DNA of 64,000 nucleotides. It comes from DAOULY01 sp034414595. Its GTDB lineage: Bacteria > Chloroflexota > Dehalococcoidia > SZUA-161 > JAUWZY01. Location: assembly GCA_034414595.1 (NCBI GenBank), contig DAOULY010000012.1, positions 1-64,000 of the forward strand. Reading direction: 5' to 3'. The notes below the pieces were generated by a model. It made no database searches. It saw nothing but the letters and a program-made list of their open reading frames with translations, and had not been told where the DNA came from. Both the position numbers and the translations under genes were made by a program. Of this stretch, positions 43,244 through 51,345 are shown piece after piece. The first letter of the stretch is position 1. Each line of letters opens with the position of its first letter.

Positions 43244-43276
43244 GGACACCCCTAAGACCCCGGCAGAGAGGTGTCC
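43244..43276. terminator. Hairpin between apgM and tpiA
   Basis: GGACACC and GGTGTCC, a perfect 7-base inverted repeat around 19 bases, in the only sizeable gap (43193-43303) of the operon. It has no T run; it may be an RNA processing or stability hairpin. Confidence 0.35.
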
Positions 43277-43303
43277 CTGCACCCTACTCACCTCTGTCAT
43301 ATT

Positions 43304-44509
43304 TCAGGCGCCGAATTTGTCCAGCCTCAAGGCATAGGCCAGGGCCAGGGACATGATCTGGGTTGCCCGAAATCTCCCCAGAGCACCAGTGGCGCAGCTC
43401 CGCTCTGAAAACTGGCGTACGCTGTCCGCCCGGCACCATTTAGAGTGTAGCAGAACAGGGACCGGATGCCAGCTATGAGCGCGGAGCAGTGCCGGGGTGG
43501 AATGGTCACCCGTGACTACAAGCACATCGGGCTCGAGCGCGAGCAGGCGAGGCACCTGAGCATCGACTTCTTCAATGACGCGCATCTTGCGCTCGAAATC
43601 GCCGTCCTCGCCCGCGGAATCAGCCCACTTTATATGAAGATAGAAGAAGTCATATTCCTGATAGTGCTCGACCAGAGTATCAAACTCTTCAGCGATAGTG
43701 TCTCCGGTCTCCAGGACCTCCATGCCCACCACTTTGGCCAGACCGCGGTACATGGGATAGGCGGCAATGGCCGCTGGCCTCAGCTTATAGAGCTCAGGCA
43801 ATGAGGGAAAGTCAGGATGCTGGGAGAAACCGCGCAGCAACACCATATTGGCCGGCTGGGAATGAGCCAAGGCCGCCTTGGCTTTGGCCACGAAATCATT
43901 GGCTATCTCTGCTGTCCTCGCTGCCTGCTGAGAAAGAGGCACAATGCTCTTCGGTGCCAGCCCGACCTGCTGCGGGTCGGAATCAGAAAGCTCGGCAGAG
44001 AGGTCAGGGCCACGGAACACGGCTACAAACCGGTGTTCCCTGACAGGGCTCACCAGCAGCTCAGCCCCATCGAGGATGATGCCACGCAGTTGCTGGCATA
44101 ACTCGGTGCAGAGCTCAGTGGAAATGCGCCCCGCCCTGCGATCCACCACCAAGCCTTTTTGGTCCACGGTGCAAAAATTGCCCCGGGCGGCAACATCGCC
44201 TTTTCTGAGATCGCAGCCGATGCCCAAGGCCTCGAGAACTCCCCGGCCAATGGTGAAGCGCAGCGGGTCATAGCCGAAGAGGGCTAGGTGCCCGGGAGCG
44301 CTTCCCGGAGTGATGCCGGGGGCAATGAGATCGGCGATGCCGCAGATGGAATCGGCAGCAAGAGTATCCAGGTTTGGCGTTTTGGCCTCTTCGAGCTCGG
44401 TCTTCCCGCTCTCTGGGCGGGGCAGGCCACTCAGGCCATCGATGACTAAGAGCACGATCTTTGACGACGCTGTCCTGGCCAGTTCCTTAAGCTGGTCCAA
44501 GGTAATCAT
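43304..44509 (-). CDS. apgM: Cofactor-independent phosphoglycerate mutase, archaeal type
   Basis: ApgM, 401 residues from ATG 44509, converts 3- to 2-phosphoglycerate without bisphosphoglycerate. KIVLLVIDGLSG carries the first metal ligand, KTPNLDTLA follows and GSAPGHLALFGYDP is the nucleophile-containing loop typical of this archaeal-type family; the C-terminal VVTGDHSTPALLRAHSWHPVP holds the other metal ligands. ATG 44509 comes one base after the stop of pgk; the frame runs on upstream inside pgk but that part is not conserved. Together with pgk and tpiA it completes the lower glycolytic block. Confidence 0.95.
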   Translation of the reverse strand: MITLDQLKELARTASSKIVLLVIDGLSGLPRPESGKTELEEAKTPNLDTLAADSICGIADLIAPGITPGSAPGHLALFGYDPLRFTIGRGVLEALGIGCDLRKGDVAARGNFCTVDQKGLVVDRRAGRISTELCTELCQQLRGIILDGAELLVSPVREHRFVAVFRGPDLSAELSDSDPQQVGLAPKSIVPLSQQAARTAEIANDFVAKAKAALAHSQPANMVLLRGFSQHPDFPSLPELYKLRPAAIAAYPMYRGLAKVVGMEVLETGDTIAEEFDTLVEHYQEYDFFYLHIKWADSAGEDGDFERKMRVIEEVDAQVPRLLALEPDVLVVTGDHSTPALLRAHSWHPVPVLLHSKWCRADSVRQFSERSCATGALGRFRATQIMSLALAYALRLDKFGA

Positions 44510-44510
44510 A

Positions 44511-45704
44511 TCAGCCTTCTTTATCCCGAAGCGCAGCCACTCCGGGCAGGGGGCGGCCCTCAAGAAATCTGAGGGAAGCACCGCCTCCGGTGGAGACGTG
44601 GCTCACCTTCTCCGCCAGCCCGAACTCGGTCACCGCTTCCGCCGTGGAGCCTCCGCCGACGACCACGGTGGCATCCAAGCTGCTCAAAAGCTCGGCCAAA
44701 GCTCTGGTCCCGCATTGGAACGGGGCGAACTCAAAAACGCCCACCGGACCGTTCCAGATGATAGTTTTACATCGGCGCAGCTCAGAGCTAAAGCGCTCGA
44801 TGGTCTCGGGGCCGATGTCCACAATATACCAGTCCCCAGGAACCTTTGTCACCTGCACCACCTGGGATGGGGCATCGGCGGCAAATTCTCGGGCCACAAC
44901 CACATCGCTGGACATCAAAGGGGCAACCCCTTTGGCCGCAGTCTTCTCCAGCACGCGCTGGGCCGAGGTCACTTCCTCATCCTCCACCGGTGGCAGACCC
45001 ACCACATGCCCCCAATACTTCAAGAAGGGGCGAACCATGCCCCCAGCAAGGATTAGTAAATCCGCCCGGTCAAGTATATTCTCCAGAAGGCGGATCTTAT
45101 CGCTGACCTTGATGCCACCTATTATCACTGCCAATGGGCGCACCGGCTCATTTAACGCCTGCCCCATAACCTCGATCTCTCTCTCCAGGAGAAAGCCGGC
45201 GACGGCGGGGAGGAAATCGGCAACGCCTACAGTGGAAGCATGAGCACGGTGGGCTGTGCCAAAGGCATCATTGACAAAGACATCAGCAAGCTTGGCCAAA
45301 GCCCGGGCAAAGTCAGGGTCGTTGGCCTCCTCCTCAGGGTGAAAGCGGAGATTCTCCAGCAAGAGCAAATCTCCTTCACTTAAACCCTGAGCCGCCTTCT
45401 CCACCTCGGGGCCGATGCAATCAGGAACACAAGCTACCGGGCGGCCCAAGAGTTCGGACAGCCGCTGGCCCACTGGGGCCAGGCGCAGACCCTCCACCAC
45501 CTTGCCTTTGGGTCGGCCCAGATGAGAGCATAGAATCGTCTTAGCACCCTCGGCGACCAGGTAATTGATCGTGGGCAGAACTGCATGTATGCGGCTATCA
45601 TCGCTGATGGCGCCGGTATTCAGATCCAGAGGGACATTGAAATCCACCCTGAGCAACACCCTCTTCCCTTTGACATCTACATCCCTGACAGTCTGCTTAC
45701 TCAT
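44511..45704 (-). CDS. pgk: Phosphoglycerate kinase
   Basis: Pgk, 397 residues. RVDFNVPLD near residue 20, SHLGRPKG, the substrate Arg loop around LLLENLRFHPEE, NDAFGTAHRAHAS and the C-terminal nucleotide-binding VVGGGSTAEA and STGGGASLRFLEG are all present. Its start overlaps the stop of the CooC-like gene (ATGA), so translation is coupled. Confidence 0.98.
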   Translation of the reverse strand: MSKQTVRDVDVKGKRVLLRVDFNVPLDLNTGAISDDSRIHAVLPTINYLVAEGAKTILCSHLGRPKGKVVEGLRLAPVGQRLSELLGRPVACVPDCIGPEVEKAAQGLSEGDLLLLENLRFHPEEEANDPDFARALAKLADVFVNDAFGTAHRAHASTVGVADFLPAVAGFLLEREIEVMGQALNEPVRPLAVIIGGIKVSDKIRLLENILDRADLLILAGGMVRPFLKYWGHVVGLPPVEDEEVTSAQRVLEKTAAKGVAPLMSSDVVVAREFAADAPSQVVQVTKVPGDWYIVDIGPETIERFSSELRRCKTIIWNGPVGVFEFAPFQCGTRALAELLSSLDATVVVGGGSTAEAVTEFGLAEKVSHVSTGGGASLRFLEGRPLPGVAALRDKEG

Positions 45705-46483
45705 CTCTGCCCGTAGACCTCCTCAAGCTTTTGCTTTATGCCTCGGACCTGCGTCACCACCTCGGGAGCAGTGTCAAAGGGACTGAGCCCTTTGGCATCC
45801 GCCTCCATTATCTTGGCATTGTGGTCGATGAAGCCCAGAAGTTCAAACTGGGGCATGTTATCCACAATAAAACGACGGTCGTCATCGCTGTTGATCTTGT
45901 TGCCCACAACATAGCAACTCTTGATGCCAATGTCCCCCGCCAGGCGTCTGACCGACTGCGCCGTTTCCAGGCTTCTCCTACCGGGCTCAACCACAACGAT
46001 GAAGGCATCCACCGCTTGTGCAGTGCCCCGACCCAGGTGTTCGATGCCAGCGTCCATATCGAGAATTACGATGTCCGATTCCCGAAACAAGAGATGGCCC
46101 ATCAGGCTCCTCAAAAGCGCGCTCTCAGGACACATACAGCCACCGCCACCCTTCTTCACCGTGCCCATAATCAACAACTTAATTCCATCCTTGGCCAGAG
46201 AGAAGCGCTGTGGAATATCATCTACTCGAGGATTGAGCTTGAAGTACGGGGCTGATGTACCCGGCTTGGCCCCGGTCCGCTCCTCTATTAATTCTTCCAT
46301 TTCAGCAATGGGCGTGATCTTGGACAACTCCTCCCCGGTGATGCCCAAGGCAGCGCCAAGGTTGGCATCAGGGTTAGCATCTATTGCCAGCACCGGTTGA
46401 CCTTCAGCAGCATACAGCCGGCACAGCAAGGCAGCCAGCGTGGTCTTGCCCACCCCTCCCTTACCTGTGATCGCCAACTTCAT
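45701..46483 (-). CDS. CooC/AcsF-like MinD-family ATPase
   Basis: A 260-residue MinD/CooC-type ATPase. It has a deviant Walker A (GKGGVGKTTLAALL), switch I AIDANPDANLG, a CMCPE motif in GGGGCMCPESALL (C-x-C, the nickel-binding site in CooC) and Walker B VILDMDAGIEHLGRG. CooC-like proteins insert nickel into carbon monoxide dehydrogenase/acetyl-CoA synthase. No such enzyme is in the window, and here the gene is inserted in an operon of glycolysis and isoprenoid synthesis, translated with pgk by a 4-base overlap. Good family call; partner unknown. Confidence 0.9.
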   Translation of the reverse strand: MKLAITGKGGVGKTTLAALLCRLYAAEGQPVLAIDANPDANLGAALGITGEELSKITPIAEMEELIEERTGAKPGTSAPYFKLNPRVDDIPQRFSLAKDGIKLLIMGTVKKGGGGCMCPESALLRSLMGHLLFRESDIVILDMDAGIEHLGRGTAQAVDAFIVVVEPGRRSLETAQSVRRLAGDIGIKSCYVVGNKINSDDDRRFIVDNMPQFELLGFIDHNAKIMEADAKGLSPFDTAPEVVTQVRGIKQKLEEVYGQR

Positions 46484-46507
46484 ATCTCCCCCTTTTTTCT
46501 CCTTGAC

Positions 46508-47518
46508 TCAATGCTCTCGGTCGGCGAGAGAGTCAGCTATCGCTTTGAGCTCATCCCTGATCCCAGGCAAAATGGGGGCCGATTCCAGTTCGTGCCAGGC
46601 CCTCTCCATGTAGTGCTGAGCAAGGCCTTGGGCATAGTCCCGGGCACCAGCCCTGTCCAAGAGCAATATCACGTGGGCCACGTCGTCCGGGTTGAGCTCT
46701 TCCTTTTCATAGATAACCAAGAGTTCTCTTTGCCTCTTCAGTCCATAGACTACAGGCAGGGTTTTCTTCTTCGTTTGGATATCACTGACCGATGATTTAC
46801 CACTGACCTCCTCCTGGCCCCAAATGCCCAGGATATCGTCTTGTATCTGGAAAGCAAGCCCCAGATTGTGGCCAAAACGGCCCAGACACTCCAGCGCCCG
46901 CCGGTCATCCCCCCCAATGAGCGCACCAAGCTCAAGCGAACACTCAAAGAGGGCCGCTGTCTTATCGGTGATCATTCTCAGATAATCATCGGTGTCGATG
47001 TCCAAGCGCCTCTGATAGCTAAGGTCCAGATACTGGCCCTGACACAGCCTGAGGCAGGCCGCATCAAGAAGGCGAGCCGCATATAGCACCTTATCAGGAG
47101 CGCACCGCTGCTCCTCCAGCCTCAGCAGGGCCAAGCGACTGACCACATGCATAGCGTCGCCAGCGTTTATCGCCTGCGCCTGACCCCAGATCTGCCACAA
47201 TGTAGGCCGTCCTCGGCGCTCCGGGCTGCGGTCCTCTATGTCATCATGGATCAGGGAGAAATTGTGTGCCAGCTCCACAGCTGCTGCCGCTGGAAGTGCC
47301 CGCCGCCAATCTCCACCTACTGCCTCGCAGGCGAGGAGACAAAGTGTCGGGCGCAGCATCTTGCCACTGGGGCTAGAACTCGGCTGACCTCGCTCATTCA
47401 GCCAACCCAGGTGGTAAGACAGCAAAGGATAAAGTGGTGAGGTACTACCATCGATAAGCGACTTCAGCTCGGCTTCGATTCCATCCCGATACCGCTGGAG
47501 GGGTAAATCCATATTCAC
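46508..47518 (-). CDS. Polyprenyl diphosphate synthase
   Basis: A trans-polyprenyl synthase of 336 residues (farnesyl/geranylgeranyl type). First Asp-rich motif: LIHDDIEDRSPERRGRPT (DDxxD); second: FQIQDDILGIWG (DDxxG). No bulky aromatic pair is obvious before the first motif, and the chain length of the product cannot be fixed. It supplies prenyl chains for quinone (menA), carrier lipids or membranes. The start overlaps the stop of dxs by 4 bases. Confidence 0.93.
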   Translation of the reverse strand: MNMDLPLQRYRDGIEAELKSLIDGSTSPLYPLLSYHLGWLNERGQPSSSPSGKMLRPTLCLLACEAVGGDWRRALPAAAAVELAHNFSLIHDDIEDRSPERRGRPTLWQIWGQAQAINAGDAMHVVSRLALLRLEEQRCAPDKVLYAARLLDAACLRLCQGQYLDLSYQRRLDIDTDDYLRMITDKTAALFECSLELGALIGGDDRRALECLGRFGHNLGLAFQIQDDILGIWGQEEVSGKSSVSDIQTKKKTLPVVYGLKRQRELLVIYEKEELNPDDVAHVILLLDRAGARDYAQGLAQHYMERAWHELESAPILPGIRDELKAIADSLADREH

Positions 47519-49389
47519 TCTCTGACGAGCTCGGGAAAGGAGCTCAGGATGCGCTGGGCAATCCCACTTCCGTCGAGATCCAATTTGGACCGGAGTAACT
47601 CCTGAGATCCGTGCCCGATGAACTCATCGGGAAGTGCGATCGATACCACTTGCACGTCCTTGATTTTGGCCTCTTGAATCAAGCTCGATACAGCGCTGCC
47701 AAAGCCGCCAATGATGGCGTTTTCCTCCACAGTGACCACTCGATGTGTCTCCTCAGCCAGTCTCTGGATAAGCGAGGAGTCCAGCGGCTTGGCAAAGCGG
47801 GCATCGACCACAGCGCATTCTATACCCGCCTCCGATAATATCTCTGCCGCCTCAAGGGAAGGTGCCACAGTAGCGCCGAGGGCCAGGATAGCGACATCGC
47901 CGCCAGGTCTGATCACTTGGCCCTCGCCAATGGTAAGCTGGCGTAGCTCTTGATCCAGCGTGTCTCCCGGACCTCGACCACGGGGATAGCGAATCGCCAT
48001 CGGGCAATTGCAGTTCACTGCAGTATAGAGCAGATGTTGCAGTTCATTTTCATTGGCTGCGGCGGCAATGACCAGATTGGGGATACAGCCGAGATAGGAA
48101 AGATCAAAGCTGCCCTGATGCGTTTTACCATCCTCCCCGGCAATGCCGGCGCGATCGATAGCCAAGACCACAGGCAAATTCTGGAGACAGACATCATGAA
48201 CCAGCTGATCATAGGCCCGCTGCAAGAAAGTGGAGTAGATGGCCACTATGGGGATGAATCCCTGGGTAGCTAAGCCAGCGGCAAAGGTGAGAGCATGTTG
48301 CTCACAAATGCCAACGTCGAATACCCTCTGGGGGAACTCACGGCTGACGATGTGAAGCCCAGTGCCATCAGCCATGGCTGCGGTAATGGCCACCGTCCTC
48401 GGGTTCTCCCGGAAGATTTGGAGCAGGGTCTGTCCAAAGACATCGCTATAGCTTGGAGTGCTGCTGCCCGTGGTACCGTGAGGCGAGATGCCATGGAAAT
48501 GGACCACATCCTTTTCCGCAGGCTCATAGCCCTTGCCCTTCACAGTTAGCACGTGAAAAAATATCGGCTTCACAGGAAAGTTTTTCGCGTGGGTCAACGC
48601 CGTCTCCAGCCCAGCGATGTCATGTCCATCCACAGGTCCGATATATTTGAAGCCGAACTCCTCCCAAAGCATCATAGGCATGAGCATGCCCTTGAACCCG
48701 CCCTTGAGCCTCCTCAACGCCCGCGAGGCCAAGTGGCCCAGGGAAAGCTTGCCCATAACGGACCCCGCTTTCTCCTTAGTCCAGTAGTAGCGGGGATCGA
48801 GTCTGATCCGGCTCAACGACCGGGATAGAGCGCCGACGCTGGGGGAGATAGCCATGGCATTATCATTGAGAACGACGATGAGATTGGTGCCAAGGTGGCC
48901 CACCTGATTCAGCGCCTCGAAGGCCATGCCGCCAGTCAGAGCGCCATCGCCAATAACGGCAACAACATGGTAGTCCTCACCAGCAAGGTCTCTGGCCTTG
49001 GCGATGCCCAGGGCAGCAGAGATCGATGTCGAAGCATGCCCGGCACCAAAGGCATCGTGGGGACTCTCCGCCCTCACGGTGAAACCGGACAGTCCTCCAT
49101 ATTGGCGAATAGAGGGAAAGTCATTTCGCCGACCTGTGAGCAGTTTATGAACATAGCTCTGATGTCCTACATCCCAGATGAGCTTATCTTTAGGGCTGTC
49201 AAATACTCGATGCAACGCTATAGTCAGTTCGACCACGCCCAAATTTGAGGCCAGGTGCCCCCCGTTATTCGTCACTACACTGATTAATTCCTCCCTGATC
49301 TCAGCAGCCAGCTGTCTCAGCTCAGCAAGGGTCAAACCCTTCAAATCAGCGGGGCTATCAATTCCATCCAGTATCCTCGGCACCTTCAC
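47515..49389 (-). CDS. dxs: 1-Deoxy-D-xylulose-5-phosphate synthase
   Basis: Dxs, 624 residues, the thiamine-diphosphate enzyme that starts the methylerythritol (MEP) pathway to isoprenoids. WDVGHQSYVHK, GDGALTGGMAFEALNQ (TPP and magnesium motif, near 146-161) and the transketolase segment DRAGIAGEDGKTHQG are present, and the length is normal. Start codon GTG, overlapping the stop of rpiB (GTGA). It heads the isoprenoid part of the operon. Confidence 0.98.
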   Translation of the reverse strand: MKVPRILDGIDSPADLKGLTLAELRQLAAEIREELISVVTNNGGHLASNLGVVELTIALHRVFDSPKDKLIWDVGHQSYVHKLLTGRRNDFPSIRQYGGLSGFTVRAESPHDAFGAGHASTSISAALGIAKARDLAGEDYHVVAVIGDGALTGGMAFEALNQVGHLGTNLIVVLNDNAMAISPSVGALSRSLSRIRLDPRYYWTKEKAGSVMGKLSLGHLASRALRRLKGGFKGMLMPMMLWEEFGFKYIGPVDGHDIAGLETALTHAKNFPVKPIFFHVLTVKGKGYEPAEKDVVHFHGISPHGTTGSSTPSYSDVFGQTLLQIFRENPRTVAITAAMADGTGLHIVSREFPQRVFDVGICEQHALTFAAGLATQGFIPIVAIYSTFLQRAYDQLVHDVCLQNLPVVLAIDRAGIAGEDGKTHQGSFDLSYLGCIPNLVIAAAANENELQHLLYTAVNCNCPMAIRYPRGRGPGDTLDQELRQLTIGEGQVIRPGGDVAILALGATVAPSLEAAEILSEAGIECAVVDARFAKPLDSSLIQRLAEETHRVVTVEENAIIGGFGSAVSSLIQEAKIKDVQVVSIALPDEFIGHGSQELLRSKLDLDGSGIAQRILSSFPELVRE

Positions 49390-49823
49390 TCCTCCACGGA
49401 TTGCATCTTCTCCAGGCGGCGGGTATGCCTGCCGCCGAGGAATTGGGAGTCAAAATAGGTAATCACTATCTCTCGTGCCAGTCCCTGGCCCACCACGCTC
49501 TCACCGAGGCAGAGCACATTAGCATCATTATGCTCCCGAGCTCGCCTGGCGGTGAAGGTATCGTGACAAAGGGCGGCCCTGACGCCTCTTACCTTGTTGG
49601 CCATCATCGACATGCCGATGCCAGTGCTACAGATGAGGATGCCATGTTGGAAACGCTCCTGAGCTACAGCCTCGGCCACAGCCCGGCCGATGTCAGGGTA
49701 ATCTACACAGCCTTGGTCATAACAGCCAAAATCCTCATAGTTGTGCCCCAGCTCGGTGAGCAAGCTAATGATCGACTGTTTCAGGTTGAAACCGGCATGA
49801 TCAGAGCCAATGGCGATGTCCAT
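49386..49823 (-). CDS. rpiB: Ribose-5-phosphate isomerase B
   Basis: RpiB, 145 residues. IGSDHAGFNLKQ opens the protein, the catalytic Cys region is GILICSTGIGMSMMANK (near 66-82) and HDTFTARRAREHNDANVLCLG follows. AGGGAGG lies 5 bases before the ATG at 49823, which sets the start; an open frame extends 13 codons further upstream into tsaC. It interconverts ribose and ribulose 5-phosphates, providing precursors to the purine operon at 51.3-57.4 kb. Confidence 0.96.
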   Translation of the reverse strand: MDIAIGSDHAGFNLKQSIISLLTELGHNYEDFGCYDQGCVDYPDIGRAVAEAVAQERFQHGILICSTGIGMSMMANKVRGVRAALCHDTFTARRAREHNDANVLCLGESVVGQGLAREIVITYFDSQFLGGRHTRRLEKMQSVEE

Positions 49824-49833
49824 CTCTACCTCC

Positions 49834-50457
49834 CTAAACAGAGTATCCACAGACCTCCTCAATTTCCTTTCGGGGCACTATCCCCTCTCTGAGGACCCTC
49901 GGGATGTCACCGCTGACATCGACCACGGTAGATTCCACACCACCAAGGCACCCGTCATCGATGATGAGTTCCACTTCAGCGCCCAGTTGCTCCCGAACCT
50001 CCTGAGCCGAGACCGGACTGGGCTTTCCAGATCGGTTGGCGCTGGTCCCGACTAAGGGAGCGCCAAGCCCGCGGATGAGAGCTATAGGGACGGGATGATT
50101 CGGAATTCGTACCGCCACTGTGTCACCCGGGGCCACGATGTCGGACACCGTAGGCGCTTTTTTGAGGACTAAGGTCAGCCCGCCGGGGAGAAAGCGCTCA
50201 GCGAGACGCCAGGCGACTTCGGGAATGGCACTGGCTACCTTTGTTAGCTCCTCTCCGGTACTGATGAGCAGAGGCAAGGCCAGATGCCGGGGGCGCTGTT
50301 TTATCCTATATATCTCAGCCACGGCCTGCTCAATGTAGGCATTAGCACCGAGGCCATAGACAGTATCGGTTGGGAATGCAACCACCCCACCCCCCTTGAG
50401 CACCTCAACGGCGAGCTCGATTTGCTGCCCAATTGACAGGCGAGAAAACGAGGCCAT
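49834..50457 (-). CDS. tsaC: Threonylcarbamoyl-AMP synthase
   Basis: TsaC/Sua5-type enzyme, 207 residues from ATG 50457, that makes threonylcarbamoyl-AMP for t6A37 of tRNA. GGGVVAFPTDTVYGLG (residues 25-40), IKQRPRHLALPLLIS (the KxRP motif), VAVRIPNHP and GTSANRSGKPS are clear. Only the YrdC domain is present (no Sua5 C-terminal domain). Upstream codons to 50523 are in frame but not conserved. It is the first gene of the minus-strand operon leading to miaA. Confidence 0.95.
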   Translation of the reverse strand: MASFSRLSIGQQIELAVEVLKGGGVVAFPTDTVYGLGANAYIEQAVAEIYRIKQRPRHLALPLLISTGEELTKVASAIPEVAWRLAERFLPGGLTLVLKKAPTVSDIVAPGDTVAVRIPNHPVPIALIRGLGAPLVGTSANRSGKPSPVSAQEVREQLGAEVELIIDDGCLGGVESTVVDVSGDIPRVLREGIVPRKEIEEVCGYSV

Positions 50458-50555
50458 CGATGTTTGAATATCAGTATAGCACAATGTTATGCCCAGTTCA
50501 AAAACAGCCGCATTTGTCTCCACACATCAGGTAGTTTCAAGGAGCACAGGAAGCC

Positions 50556-51224
50556 CTATTTCAGGAGTAGCTCAATATCCCTGATACCTACTGCCTCAAG
50601 GGTATCTACGATGAAGTCAGCCGCTGTCAGCCTCTCACGAGGATAGGTGTTGGTCACGGAGATGCACTTCATGCCCGCAGCTTTGGCAGCATTGACGCCA
50701 TCGATGGTGTCCTCGATTACAACGCAGCAATCGGGCGCAACGCCCAAATTGCTTGCCGCCAGCAAAAATACGTCTGGAGCCGGTTTCCCTTGGCTCAACC
50801 AACGGGCAGAAACCACGCACTCAAATATATGCCCTATGCCAATGGACGATAGAATCAGATCAGTGCTCTCCAGAGGCCCCGAGGAGGCAAGAGCCAAACG
50901 CCAGTCATCCTCCTTGAGCGAACGTAGCAACTCCAGCGCCCCCGGCAGCACGGTGACCTTCTCTCTCCTGATAATATCCCGGAAGAGTTCCTCCTTCTTC
51001 TCACCCAAGGCTTCCGCCTCATCAGCAGAGACCCCTGACTCAAGGAATCGCATTACGATGTCGCTGTTCCGCAAGCCAAAAAGGCGGAAGAAATCATCTT
51101 CGGTGAAAGTACGCCCTAACTCCTGAGCCCATTGCTGCCAGGAAGCGAAGTGGAGTTGGGAGGTGTCGACAATCACTCCATCGAGGTCCCAAATGACTGT
51201 CTTATCGCGCTTACCTCCGGCCAT
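50556..51224 (-). CDS. HAD-family beta-phosphoglucomutase-like hydrolase
   Basis: A 222-residue HAD protein. Motif I is WDLDGVIVDTSQ (near residue 11), the Thr/Ser of motif II is in LALASSGPLES, the Lys in SQGKPAPDVF, and motif IV in CVVIEDTIDGVNAA. The cap carries the substrate-binding helix after motif I. Likely acts on a sugar phosphate or small phosphate. It lies 98 bases upstream of tsaC on the same strand and is divergent from guaA. Confidence 0.9.
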   Translation of the reverse strand: MAGGKRDKTVIWDLDGVIVDTSQLHFASWQQWAQELGRTFTEDDFFRLFGLRNSDIVMRFLESGVSADEAEALGEKKEELFRDIIRREKVTVLPGALELLRSLKEDDWRLALASSGPLESTDLILSSIGIGHIFECVVSARWLSQGKPAPDVFLLAASNLGVAPDCCVVIEDTIDGVNAAKAAGMKCISVTNTYPRERLTAADFIVDTLEAVGIRDIELLLK

Positions 51225-51290
51225 GAACCTCTCCTAAGTATACCATATCATTACCAGCCGCATTATTGAACAGGGAGAAATCAATACCCT

Positions 51291-51319
51291 TTGACAAAGA
51301 CCCGACACGATGATAATCT
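51291..51319 (+). promoter_or_regulatory. Candidate promoter of the purine operon
   Basis: TTGACA at 51291-51296, followed by GATAAT (15-base spacer) or TAATCT (17-base spacer), 27 bases before the TTG start of guaA. No purine riboswitch or PurR-type box was recognised. Confidence 0.42.
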
Positions 51320-51345
51320 TTTAGGTAAAGATACAGGGGCTTATC

